Shown piece by piece: positions 18,382-26,969 of a stretch of DNA of 64,000 bases. This stretch comes from DATFVA01 sp963811905 (GTDB taxonomy: Bacteria; Bacteroidota; Ignavibacteria; Ignavibacteriales; Ignavibacteriaceae), in NCBI GenBank assembly GCA_963811905.1, contig CAWETK010000018.1, positions 434,001-498,000 on the forward strand. The letters are read 5' to 3'. The stretch's first letter is position 1; each line of letters begins with the position of its first letter. The notes beneath the pieces were generated by a model. That model was not told the DNA's origin. It was given only the letters and a program-made list of their open reading frames with translations, and searched no databases. Both the position numbers and the translations under genes were made by a program.

Positions 18382-19416
18382 TTGCCTGGTAGTATTATTT
18401 TAGTAAAGAAATGGATTGAAGAATTTTTCAATAAATGCAATCTGAAAAGAACTTACCAAAACAATGATGAATTGTTTCTTGTGACAGGCCACCGCGGTTC
18501 TCCTACATTTGAACCGGAAAATACTTTTTCTTCATTCGAACGGGCGTTGAATGACGGGGCAAATTCACTTGAGGTTGATATCTGCCTTACTAAAGACAAT
18601 GAGGTTGTGTTATGGCACGACTGGAATCCCGATTCAACAAAAGCACTGCTGCGCGAGGGAGGATTTGAACCTTTTGTAAAATACAAACCTCATCCCCCCG
18701 CTTTAGGAAGCAAATACAGAAAGAAAATAAATGAACTGACTATGCAGGAATTCAGGGAACAGTTCACATATAAAGAAAGGCATGGTGAAGGTAACGTTGT
18801 TTATCCTGTAAAACCAAAACTCAGTGAATTCTTCGAATGGTGCATTGAACAAAATAAAGTAAAATATATATTCCTAGATATCAAAACCCCTGAAGAAGAA
18901 ATGGAATTTGCTATCCCAATTGTTGATGAAATTAAAAGGCTTATTGATAAATTTGCTCCCCCTTTTGAAATAGTTATGGAAACCGACCAGAAGAAAGTTT
19001 TTCGGATGTTAAAAGAAAAATATCCGGGACTTTCATTCAGCTTTGATATAGAACCCAGGGCAGGACTTATACTTATACCCCAACAGTACAGTCCGGTAAG
19101 GAAAGCAATTAAATATAAAACAAAGGTAGCAGTGGGCTTGAGGCCCAGAAAAATAACTATAGCAAACTGGACCACCTACCGTAGGATTATGAAATATGAT
19201 ACACGGCTGAGGTCTCTATACAACAGGAAACATCCGGAACGGAAGATTGAAAAACTTATTGCTGCTACGGTTAATAAATATGAAGAACTTGAGTGCCTGG
19301 TGAAATTGGGAGTTGATGGAATTCAGTCAGACGTACCTCACCGGCTTAAGGAAATTGCTGATAGATACGGGAGGAAGACTGAAATGGAGAATGTGTTTGA
19401 GAAAAAAGTTTTGTGA
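18382..19416 (+). CDS. Glycerophosphodiester phosphodiesterase family protein
   Basis: GDPD-family TIM-barrel enzyme of 344 residues, expected to hydrolyse glycerophosphodiesters to glycerol-3-phosphate and an alcohol. The catalytic and metal residues are visible near the N-terminus: GHRGSPTFEPENT, then LEVDICLTKDNEVVLWHD about 40 residues later. Near the C-terminus LGVDGIQSDVP matches the end of the barrel. No signal peptide is seen, so it is probably cytoplasmic. The start is TTG at 18382 with GAGG 9 bases upstream. An insertion of about 60 residues between the HD motif and the middle of the barrel makes it longer than minimal members. Confidence 0.85.
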   Translation: MPGSIILVKKWIEEFFNKCNLKRTYQNNDELFLVTGHRGSPTFEPENTFSSFERALNDGANSLEVDICLTKDNEVVLWHDWNPDSTKALLREGGFEPFVKYKPHPPALGSKYRKKINELTMQEFREQFTYKERHGEGNVVYPVKPKLSEFFEWCIEQNKVKYIFLDIKTPEEEMEFAIPIVDEIKRLIDKFAPPFEIVMETDQKKVFRMLKEKYPGLSFSFDIEPRAGLILIPQQYSPVRKAIKYKTKVAVGLRPRKITIANWTTYRRIMKYDTRLRSLYNRKHPERKIEKLIAATVNKYEELECLVKLGVDGIQSDVPHRLKEIADRYGRKTEMENVFEKKVL

Positions 19417-19525
19417 GCCGGATGCCTGTATAAAAAGAAACTGACGCCCGATGATTGCCATACGCGGTAAAATCAAATGGTGCAGCTTCCGGGGGATATA
19501 ATCTTAATAATATTTAACAGGTTTT

Positions 19526-20590
19526 TTGTTGACTGATAGCGTTAAACAAGCCTTAAAGGATTACAATCTCAGATATACTGAGGAAGATGATCTTTGTTTT
19601 AAAAGAAGGAGAAGGGGGAAAGGCTTTCAATACCTGGATGAAAAGAATAAAACTATAACTGATGAAAAACTGAAAGAAAGGTTTAAATCGCTTGTAATCC
19701 CTCCTGCATGGAATAACGTATTAATTTGTTCAGATAAAAAAGGGCATGTCCAGGCAACCGGATGGGATAAAAAAGGAAGGAAGCAGTATATATATCACGA
19801 AAAATGGGAGGAATTCAGGAGTGACACAAAATTCAACAGGTTAATCGAATTCGGGGAAGCCCTGCCGGAAATAAGGAAACATGTCAATAAGGATTTACGG
19901 AAGAAATCATTATTGAGAAATAAAGTACTTGCCGTTATTATAAGACTGCTTGAAGAGACATTGATCAGGGTAGGCAATGAAATATATGCTGAACAGAATA
20001 AATCATATGGTCTGACCACTTTGAAGGATAAGCATATACTTATAAAGGGAATAACCATCTACTTCCACTTCAACGGTAAAAGCGGTAAACCATTTGAGCT
20101 TGATTTGAAGGACAGGACTCTTGCCGGTATAGTGTCAAGCTGCCAGGAACTTCCAGGGCAGCATCTATTTCAGTATATCGACGAGGAAGGCAATCCCCGG
20201 CGTGTTGAATCCGCTGATGTCAATGAATATCTGAATAGTATAGTTGAAAAGGATTTTACAGCAAAAGATTTCAGAACATGGGGAGCAACGGTGACGGCTG
20301 CGGAGAACTTCAGTAAAGTGCACCCCGCTCAAAATGATAAGGAAAATAAAAAGCTGATCTCAGATGTGGTTAAACAAACTGCTGAAGAATTAAATAACAC
20401 ACCCGCAGTCTGCCGCGAATATTACATCCATCCTTACATAATAGATGCATGGCTGGATGGCTATCTTGCAAAAGCAATGTCGGCTGCTTATAAAACCGGA
20501 AGCGGTTCAGACAGAACTGAACAGGCAGTACTTGAGAATATTAAAGAAATATTCGAAGGAAGTCCGCGGCTAAGTTTAGCTTCAGGATAG
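19526..20590 (+). CDS. DNA topoisomerase IB
   Basis: Poxvirus/eukaryote-type topoisomerase IB as found in some bacteria; relaxes supercoils through a 3'-phosphotyrosyl intermediate. 354 residues. The N-terminal domain contains VIPPAWNNVLICSDKKGHVQ and ATGWDKKGRKQYIYH, both family hallmarks. The catalytic domain shows RVGNEIYAEQNKSYGLTTL (first Arg), KDFRTWGATVTAAE (second Arg) and CREYYIHPYI, where Tyr300 is the likely nucleophile. The start is TTG (19526 or the adjacent 19529), with AACAGG a few bases upstream. It ends 4 bases from the convergent SDR gene. Confidence 0.92.
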   Translation: MLTDSVKQALKDYNLRYTEEDDLCFKRRRRGKGFQYLDEKNKTITDEKLKERFKSLVIPPAWNNVLICSDKKGHVQATGWDKKGRKQYIYHEKWEEFRSDTKFNRLIEFGEALPEIRKHVNKDLRKKSLLRNKVLAVIIRLLEETLIRVGNEIYAEQNKSYGLTTLKDKHILIKGITIYFHFNGKSGKPFELDLKDRTLAGIVSSCQELPGQHLFQYIDEEGNPRRVESADVNEYLNSIVEKDFTAKDFRTWGATVTAAENFSKVHPAQNDKENKKLISDVVKQTAEELNNTPAVCREYYIHPYIIDAWLDGYLAKAMSAAYKTGSGSDRTEQAVLENIKEIFEGSPRLSLASG

Positions 20591-20594
20591 GCTG

Positions 20595-21455
20595 TTACGA
20601 ACTTGTAAAATCACCGCCATTAACATGAATAACCTGACTTGTTATATAGGAAGCATCTTCCGAAGCCAGGAAAACATAAGCCGGAGCCACTTCACTGGGC
20701 TGTCCCGCTCTGCCGAGCGGAGTATCAGAGCCGAATTCTCTTACATCATCGAACGTTGACGGGATCAATGGTGTCCAGATCGGACCGGGCGCCACAGCAT
20801 TTACTCTGATATTCTGCGCGGCAAGATTTTTACCGAGCGATCTTGTAAAAGAGGTTATGGCTCCCTTCGTGGAAGAATAGTCGATTAAATGATCACTTCC
20901 CCGGTAGCTTGTAACACTTGTTGAGTTAATAATTGAATCCCCATCGCTGAGATATTTCAGAACGGCTTTGGACATATAGAACATTGCAAAAATATTTGTC
21001 CTGAAGGTTCTTACCATAAGTCTAAGATCAATTTCGGCCAGTCCGTTATGCGAATGCTGTTCCCCTGCATTATTGACCAGTACATTTATCCTGCCGAACT
21101 TCTTATAAATATTTTCAACAGTTTCATAGCAAAATTCCTGGTCGCCAACATCGCCTTTAATAAGCATACATTCTCTCCCCTCTTTTTCTACCATTGATTT
21201 TGTTTCCTCCGCATCTTTATCTTCACTGAGATATAATAAAGCAACATCGGCTCCTTCCCTTGCATAATGTACGGCCACCGACCTCCCGATTCCCGAATCT
21301 CCTCCTGTAATGATAGCGACTTTTCCTTTTAATTTTTCACTTCCTTTGTAGCCGGGTCTTATAACTTCAGGACGCGGGTGCATTTTGTGTTCTTTACCCG
21401 GCTGTTCCTGCTGCTGCTGTGGAAATTTATTTGGACGTGTCTTTGTTCCTGACAT
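20595..21455 (-). CDS. Short-chain dehydrogenase/reductase, YghA/general-stress type
   Basis: NAD(P)-dependent SDR of 286 residues. The cofactor motif TGGDSGIGR follows an N-terminal extension of about 45 residues rich in Gln, Lys and Pro, typical of the YghA/YdaD stress-associated subgroup. The NNAG-type motif reads VLVNNAGEQ, the catalytic Ser is in NSTSVTSY and the Tyr/Lys pair in YSSTKGA. The substrate is unknown. A GAGG lies before the ATG. It is convergent with the topoisomerase. Confidence 0.88.
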   Translation of the reverse strand: MSGTKTRPNKFPQQQQEQPGKEHKMHPRPEVIRPGYKGSEKLKGKVAIITGGDSGIGRSVAVHYAREGADVALLYLSEDKDAEETKSMVEKEGRECMLIKGDVGDQEFCYETVENIYKKFGRINVLVNNAGEQHSHNGLAEIDLRLMVRTFRTNIFAMFYMSKAVLKYLSDGDSIINSTSVTSYRGSDHLIDYSSTKGAITSFTRSLGKNLAAQNIRVNAVAPGPIWTPLIPSTFDDVREFGSDTPLGRAGQPSEVAPAYVFLASEDASYITSQVIHVNGGDFTSS

Positions 21456-21609
21456 AATAATCCTCAGTTCTTAAATTCATTTATTCTTATGTCAAATTAA
21501 CTTTATAGATTATGATTTTTTGTGTTTTATTCTCACGGAGGGTATGCATTTGATTTATCTCAATAAGAACCCTTAAAGCGGTTGAAATAATTCATTTTTT
21601 GAAATGCAG

Positions 21610-22578
21610 TTAAGAATTATTTACGATATGCAGCGGCTGTTTACCTTCAATGAATAGATTAATGTTTTCCACAGCCTTTCTTATTCCTTCCATAAGAGAA
21701 CCGGGAACCAATGCTGAATTATGAGGAGATCCGATAACATTCGCTAAGGATGTGAAGGGATAATCCATTCTGAATCCACCTTCAGAGAATGGTTCTACCC
21801 ACCAGGCATCAATTCCTGCAGAAAAACCGGGATGAGCTTTCAGATGATTATACAATGCTTCTTCGTTTATGATTTGTGCACGTGCAGCATTTATGAGAAT
21901 TGCTTCAGGCTTCATCATTTCTAATTCGACTCTGCCGATAAGGTTTTCTGTCTTTTTAATTAATGGTAGAGAGATGATTAAGATATCGCATTTCCCGAGG
22001 ATAAAGCTGAGGTCATCCAGTGTTCCTATGAAATCCACCATATCGGAAGTCATACCTGTCGAATTAATAGCGTAAATCTCAGAACCGAAAGGCCGGATAA
22101 GTTTTGCAGCGGCTTTGCCTATCCCTCCATAGCCGAGAATCCCGAATGCTGAAGACCGGATGGAAATATTTGTCTGCTGCTGATTAAATTCCCCCGCAGA
22201 AAGCTTTGCATGGTTGACAAATAACCTCTTTGCGAGTGCAAGTACCATTGCCATGATATGCTCAGCCATTGGATCGGCATAAGCACCTTTATTGCTCGCA
22301 ATCTGGCAGCTTTGAGGATACCTGCTAAAATCGATATGATCGTAACCTGCGGAAAGCACCTGCATAAATTTTATATTCTGCAGAGAAGTAAGATCAAAAG
22401 AATTTAATTCTTTTGGGGGATTCCATGCGAAAATAATATCCGCATCCTTTAAGGCAGCAGGGATCTCTTCTTCCTTAATATCCTGGATAAAATTTACCGA
22501 AGCATCCCTGCTTATAACAGATTTTATAAACTTTTGCTGACTGTCTTTTACGGAAAAAGTAACCAGTGTGCTAATCAT
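21610..22578 (-). CDS. D-isomer-specific 2-hydroxyacid dehydrogenase family protein
   Basis: NAD(P)-dependent oxidoreductase of 322 residues. The Rossmann motif FGILGYGGIGKAAAKLIRPFG lies near residue 145, the catalytic Arg is in NAARAQIINEE, the Glu in WWVEPF and the His in GSPHNSALV. Substrates in this family range from glyoxylate and hydroxypyruvate to phosphoglycerate and cannot be assigned here; the sequence lacks an ACT domain, so it is not a classic SerA. No clear ribosome site precedes the ATG. It stands alone on its strand. Confidence 0.85.
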   Translation of the reverse strand: MISTLVTFSVKDSQQKFIKSVISRDASVNFIQDIKEEEIPAALKDADIIFAWNPPKELNSFDLTSLQNIKFMQVLSAGYDHIDFSRYPQSCQIASNKGAYADPMAEHIMAMVLALAKRLFVNHAKLSAGEFNQQQTNISIRSSAFGILGYGGIGKAAAKLIRPFGSEIYAINSTGMTSDMVDFIGTLDDLSFILGKCDILIISLPLIKKTENLIGRVELEMMKPEAILINAARAQIINEEALYNHLKAHPGFSAGIDAWWVEPFSEGGFRMDYPFTSLANVIGSPHNSALVPGSLMEGIRKAVENINLFIEGKQPLHIVNNS

Positions 22579-22883
22579 AATATAAATTACAAATTTTTAT
22601 AATTACAAAAATTAAGGACCAAAATAACTAAAACAGAATTTCGAAATGATTTTATACTGAAAGTTCAGCGAGTTTTCCGGTTCGATTATCCATTGTTAAT
22701 TCTTAAATGTTAATATTCGGGAATTTTCAACTGTTATTAACTTATTATTATCTTGATATTTTGACAAGTTAGTGTATATTAGCGAAAGTAGAAGGAATAT
22801 TTTGTTTATGCAGCTATTTTCTATTTTCACCCCATAAATAAAACATTCCTTTGATTTCTGTAATTTTTTGAGTGGGTTAATTA
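22579..22883. other. Intergenic region before the signalling island
   Basis: AT-rich divergent gap between the dehydrogenase and the first receiver gene. It should contain promoters for both directions. I see no gene or repeat in it. Confidence 0.4.
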
Positions 22884-23300
22884 ATGCAGATGTATTCAAT
22901 TTATCTGGCACTGAATGATTCAATGCTGGCTTCTGAGATTATTAGAATTCTTAAAGGAATTGGTATTGAGAAGATCCTGCTCTTTACCAGTCAGGAAGTA
23001 CTGTTTAAACAGGCAATGGCTGACTTCCCTTCCCTGATCATAACCGATTTGTATGAAGATAACGCAGTAAATAATTTTGATCTTGCCGAGAAATTATGGA
23101 ATCATAAAAATATTCCATTTGTCTTCTTATCCAACCTTAATCTGGAGCAGTTCAGAAAGGTTTATACCTCCTGTAAATATACATTCGTAAAAACACCTGT
23201 ACGTGAGAACGAACTGATCCGGGACGTTAATGAATTGTTAAATGGTTCTAAAATGGGAATGCCCCAGGATGCCCGGACATCTGATTATTCTCCCTCTTAA
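22884..23300 (+). CDS. Degenerate receiver (REC) domain protein
   Basis: 138 residues with the length and alternating pattern of a CheY-like receiver. The phosphoacceptor-like Asp is in LIITDLYED near residue 52 and the Lys/Pro loop in FVKTPV near residue 104. The acidic pocket that normally binds magnesium near residue 10 is replaced by NDS, and the Thr/Ser switch position reads FLSN. It may bind phosphate weakly or act as a phosphorylation-independent partner. It opens a signalling cluster. The convergent receiver gene follows after 157 bases. Confidence 0.62.
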   Translation: MQMYSIYLALNDSMLASEIIRILKGIGIEKILLFTSQEVLFKQAMADFPSLIITDLYEDNAVNNFDLAEKLWNHKNIPFVFLSNLNLEQFRKVYTSCKYTFVKTPVRENELIRDVNELLNGSKMGMPQDARTSDYSPS

Positions 23301-23334
23301 GATTACACATCAGTCGGAATCCAAGCGGAAGTAA

Positions 23335-23368
23335 CTAAAAAGTAATTTAGTTTGATAATACTTTTTAG
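23335..23368. terminator. AT-rich hairpin between convergent receiver genes
   Basis: A perfect 10-bp inverted repeat (23335-23344 and 23359-23368, arms CTAAAAAGTA and TACTTTTTAG) lies between two convergent genes. It contains A/T runs on either side and could work as a weak bidirectional terminator. Confidence 0.4.
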
Positions 23369-23457
23369 CTAACTGCTAATACTGTACAATCGGTAAAAGC
23401 TTCTGTCCCAATCTCAATTTTCAACCTGCCGGACGGTTGCCTGTAACGCATAGATAT

Positions 23458-23826
23458 TCAATTAAATAATTTATCTACAGTGTCTCTTAATTCCTCCGTA
23501 TTGACCGGTTTATGAAGAATTGCTTTTGGTTGATATTCCTTCGCTTTCCTGAAAAATGAAGAATTCGTTGATGCTGTAACAAATACTATCGGAATATTTT
23601 TATCACGTGCAACTTTTGCAATCTTAAATCCCGTCGGACCGTCTTTAAGAATAATATCAAGGAGGATTAAATCAGGTTTAGTATCATTTATTTTCTTAAT
23701 AGCCTGGCTGTAATTCGTTGCATTATTGATGGGAGAATATCCGAACGACTCAAGCTGATTCTCAAAATCAAGTGCAACCAGGAGCTGATCTTCAATCACT
23801 AATATACTTTTTGAATGTTCCATCAT
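23458..23826 (-). CDS. Single-domain response regulator
   Basis: Receiver-only protein of about 122 residues. The acidic pair is in VIEDQ, the phosphoacceptor Asp in LILLDIILKDGPTG near residue 52, the switch Thr in FVTAST and the conserved Lys in LHKPV. The frame is open further upstream, but AAAAAGGAAT lies just before the ATG at 23826 (a second ATG follows at 23823), so I start there. With no output domain, it presumably relays phosphate or docks on a partner protein, as in many kinases of the HisKA_2 class found nearby. Confidence 0.85.
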   Translation of the reverse strand: MMEHSKSILVIEDQLLVALDFENQLESFGYSPINNATNYSQAIKKINDTKPDLILLDIILKDGPTGFKIAKVARDKNIPIVFVTASTNSSFFRKAKEYQPKAILHKPVNTEELRDTVDKLFN

Positions 23827-24035
23827 ATTCCTTTTTAACAAAGGTATAAAAGCACCCGGGCCTTTACTATGATTCCTGACAACATTATACATTTCAGCCC
23901 TACGGGTAATGTGCGATGGGCAGGATACTTATATCTGCTGTGATTGTAATAATTTGTAATTGATTGGTTTAAGGATATTTTCAATTGCGTGACACTAATA
24001 AATATTAAATAATTTACAATTCCAGGAGATAATTT

Positions 24036-24185
24036 ATGTTATGGACTATCTTTGTGATCCTTCTGGTCCTTTGGCTGGTAGGTTTAGTAACCTCCTATAC
24101 ACTGGGAGGCTTTATTCATATACTGTTAGTTGTAGCCGTGATAATATTACTGGTTAATTTATTCTCAGGACGACGAGCGGTGTAG
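24036..24185 (+). CDS. Small membrane protein, lmo0937 family
   Basis: 49-residue protein beginning MLWTIFVILLVLWLVGLV and containing TSYTLGGFIHILLVVA, followed by a second hydrophobic stretch and a basic C-terminus ending GRRAV. This is the pattern of the lmo0937 family of very small two-helix membrane proteins, usually of unknown function and often stress-linked. AGGAG lies 8 bases before the ATG. It is easily missed because of its size. It is followed at once by a large hairpin. Confidence 0.85.
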   Translation: MLWTIFVILLVLWLVGLVTSYTLGGFIHILLVVAVIILLVNLFSGRRAV

Positions 24186-24602
24186 GGGGAATTTAACGGA
24201 TTACCGGATTAGGCGAATTTGGCGGATTAATTTTGTGAATTAGCTAATTAATCCGTTAATCCGTTATATCCCTAATTTTAATATTAAATCCGTGGCAGAA
24301 GTTAATTCCTTCAGAGACCACCATTGAGTTTTCAACACCATGTTTTATAAGATCATTAACGGAGAGAGGACCGGATTAATGCCGTATTTATACCGTAGTT
24401 AAGATGGTTCCAGGACGGTTCAATGCGTTATTTGAGGGTAAATTGTTGAATTATTAAACGCTGCGCTGAGGGGATATGAATTCCTTTTTTTTTGCCTGCA
24501 GCAATATTTTTTTGATTAATATTATACAATTTTTTAGTCTGAGGAACAACACCAGACACTTAAATTCTAATTTGGCAAATTAAGAAGCAGCGTATTTATT
24601 CC
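24186..24602. other. Intergenic region with inverted repeat after the small membrane protein
   Basis: The gap contains the 24194-24266 inverted repeat and then about 330 bases with no gene or repeat that I can support. Confidence 0.45.
24194..24266. repeat. Inverted repeat with 18-bp arms, GGATTA-rich
   Basis: Arms 24194-24211 and 24249-24266 are complementary at 17 of 18 positions. The words GCGGATTA and GCGAATT inside it recur in other gaps of the window (43917-43968, 46160-46215, 62960-63090). It could end transcription of the small gene upstream, though no T-run follows. Confidence 0.7.
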
Positions 24603-25283
24603 CTAACTATAACTTCTCTTAAAACTATTATAATCAGGAATTTTTATTTTCGAACCATCAAATTCAATAATTCCTTTTTTCTGGAGTGAATGAAGCACTC
24701 TGGAGACTGTTTCCCTGGATGTACCTGCCAAATTTGCAATATCGTGCTGATACGGAAGTGTTACCTGAACAGTACCCTGATGGATAATTCCGGAATTCTC
24801 GGCTATCTGCAGGATGGCAGCAGCAATTCTTCCTTCGGCATTAGAAATTGATAATGACTTAATTTTTGAGCCGGTCATCCTTAATCTTCTTGTCATTTCC
24901 TCGAGAAGTGCGATCGCAATATTAGGATTTTCTTTCAGGAGTTTAAGAAATTCTTCACGGCTCAGGAAGAACATCTCAGAATCTTCCATTGCCACAACAT
25001 TTGCAGACGGATTTTTATTGTCGATCAGCGACATTTCGCCGAAATAATCGTGATCACCAAGCATTTCCAGAATTATCTCCCCCCCGCTGGTATCGTTTTC
25101 GGTTACTTTAACCTTCCCGCTGGTGATAATAAATAAACCTGTACCTTCATATGACTGGTTCAGAATGGTCATATCCTTTTTATAATCCCTTACGACTCCG
25201 GCCTCTTCAATCTTTGAGAGTATTTCGTCGTTAAGTTCAGAAAAAATGGGAACATACCGCAGAACTATTTTTGAATCAAACAT
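24603..25283 (-). CDS. Crp/Fnr-family transcriptional regulator
   Basis: 226 residues: cyclic-nucleotide-binding-type beta-barrel (residues 10-125, with GDHDYFGEMSLIDNKNPSA as the phosphate-binding-cassette region), a dimerisation helix, and a C-terminal winged helix with recognition helix in DIANLAGTSRETVSRVLHSL. There are no cysteines for an Fnr-type iron-sulfur cluster. The cassette keeps Gly-Glu but has no Arg-Ser of classic cAMP binding (IDNKNPSA), so its ligand is uncertain. Two nucleotide cyclases are encoded near the right end of the window, about 36 kb away. It stands alone between gaps. Confidence 0.88.
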   Translation of the reverse strand: MFDSKIVLRYVPIFSELNDEILSKIEEAGVVRDYKKDMTILNQSYEGTGLFIITSGKVKVTENDTSGGEIILEMLGDHDYFGEMSLIDNKNPSANVVAMEDSEMFFLSREEFLKLLKENPNIAIALLEEMTRRLRMTGSKIKSLSISNAEGRIAAAILQIAENSGIIHQGTVQVTLPYQHDIANLAGTSRETVSRVLHSLQKKGIIEFDGSKIKIPDYNSFKRSYS

Positions 25284-25413
25284 AAATATTACCCGGAATT
25301 ATTGTTGGGTCCTAAATTAAGAAATGTGAGGAGATTCAATGTGCCAATAATAACAGTGAGGAGGCAATGATTGCCGTGCAGCACAGAAAGGACATTCGGT
25401 TGTTCGATAAAGT

Positions 25414-26940
25414 TTATGGCGTATAAGAATGCCGGCTAACACCCACGGATTTATGAACCCAGATCTTAAATTCAGTTTTACCGTTTCGATTAATTTCCAG
25501 TTTTCCCTTGTGCTGATCAACTAAGGAATCCACAAGTTCCAGTCCTAATGAATTTGTTTTCTTAATATCAAAATCTTCGGGCAGTCCTACTCCGTTGTCA
25601 GCAACAATCAGCAGCAGTTCGCTATCATCTTCCCGAAGGCAAATATTGAGTTTACCCGGTTTGTTGCCCGGAAATGCATGTCTTAATGAATTTGTAACAA
25701 GTTCATTTAATATCAATCCGAGACTTATAGAGAGGTTAATATCAAGCTTCACTTCAGATAAATCAAGCTCCAGTCTCAGACTTCCGGTTTTATTTCTGTA
25801 AGTTTTGAAAAGATAAGTTGTCAAATCTTTAATATAATCCCCGAAGTTTATACTCGATAGTTCTTTTGTTTTATAGAGTTTCTCATGTATAAGGGCCATT
25901 GACCTTATCCGCGACTGGCTCGATTGAAGCATTCCTATAATCTCTTCATTATTCAGGTAATTAAGCTGCAGGTTAAGCAGACTGGAAATGATCTGCAGAT
26001 TGTTCTTAATCCTGTGATGAATCTCTTTTAAAAGTACTTCTTTTTCTTTCAATGATCTTTCCAGCTGAATCCGGTAATTTTTGGCCTGCGAAATATCAAT
26101 TTCTGAACCGATAAACCCGACAAATTCACCATTGGGTAGAATACGCGGAGCCGCAGATTTTAATGTCCATGCATATTCACCAAGAAGGTTCTTCACTCTT
26201 AATTCTGTTGAAAAATTCTTCCTTTCAGCGCCGGCTTTCTCACTCATCTGAATATATCTCTCCCTGTCATCCGGATGAATAAGCAGTATCCACTTCCTCT
26301 CATTAATTTCCTCAAACGATTTCCCGAAAAATTCAAGCATAGTTCTGTTTGCATAGGTGAGGTTCCCCTCATTATCACTCATCCAGATCATTACCGGTGC
26401 AGAATCTGCCATGGACCGGAACCGCTCTTCACTTTCTTTGATCTGGCTCTGGAATTTATATTTTTCAGTTACATCGGTAAGTGAAAGACGTATGTTTAAT
26501 TCTTTTGTTCTGTAATTTTTATTGGGGAAAAATACTGCGTGAACAACAACAGGAGAGCCCTGTTTAGGGGTTATGGTAAATTCATTTGAAAATCCCTTTT
26601 CAGAGGATTTACATTTATGTAATTGGTTAAAAAACTTACTATAATCCTGTTTGTTGAGGAAGCTTATGAACGGGATATCAATAAGGAATTTTTTCTCAAA
26701 TCCGAGCATCGCTGCGCCGGTGTAATTTATTTCATTTATCAGTCCGCTTTCGTCCAGTATAAGGTAGGCATTCGGTGCGTAATCGTAGAGATCTGCATAC
26801 CTGTCGCGGGATTCTTCAAGGAGGCTCTGCTTTTCATTCAGTTCCTCTTGCTGCATTTCAATACGCAGCTGCTTCTCCCTGAGTTTCTCACTCAGCTCTC
26901 TTTCCCTGATTGTCATATTTTTCTTTGTATTAGCATTCAT
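25414..26940 (-). CDS. PAS-PAS sensor histidine kinase (HisKA_2 type)
   Basis: 508-residue soluble sensor kinase. An N-terminal coiled coil (1-45) leads to PAS 1 (50-165, YDYAPNAYLILDESG) and PAS 2 (175-290, ending FIGSEIDISQAKNYR). The dimerisation/phosphoacceptor box reads KEIHHRIKNNLQIISSLLNL, the HisKA_2 form. The ATP domain follows with LILNELVTNSLRHAFPG (N-box) and VADNGVGLPEDF (G1). No membrane segment is present, so the signal is cytoplasmic. It ends the three-gene run CheB-CheR, coiled-coil-PAS, kinase, and starts 29 bases after the previous stop. Receiver-only proteins flanking the run are likely phosphotransfer partners. Confidence 0.9.
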   Translation of the reverse strand: MNANTKKNMTIRERELSEKLREKQLRIEMQQEELNEKQSLLEESRDRYADLYDYAPNAYLILDESGLINEINYTGAAMLGFEKKFLIDIPFISFLNKQDYSKFFNQLHKCKSSEKGFSNEFTITPKQGSPVVVHAVFFPNKNYRTKELNIRLSLTDVTEKYKFQSQIKESEERFRSMADSAPVMIWMSDNEGNLTYANRTMLEFFGKSFEEINERKWILLIHPDDRERYIQMSEKAGAERKNFSTELRVKNLLGEYAWTLKSAAPRILPNGEFVGFIGSEIDISQAKNYRIQLERSLKEKEVLLKEIHHRIKNNLQIISSLLNLQLNYLNNEEIIGMLQSSQSRIRSMALIHEKLYKTKELSSINFGDYIKDLTTYLFKTYRNKTGSLRLELDLSEVKLDINLSISLGLILNELVTNSLRHAFPGNKPGKLNICLREDDSELLLIVADNGVGLPEDFDIKKTNSLGLELVDSLVDQHKGKLEINRNGKTEFKIWVHKSVGVSRHSYTP

Positions 26941-26969
26941 ATCATTTCGGCTTTCATCGGTTTATGTCG

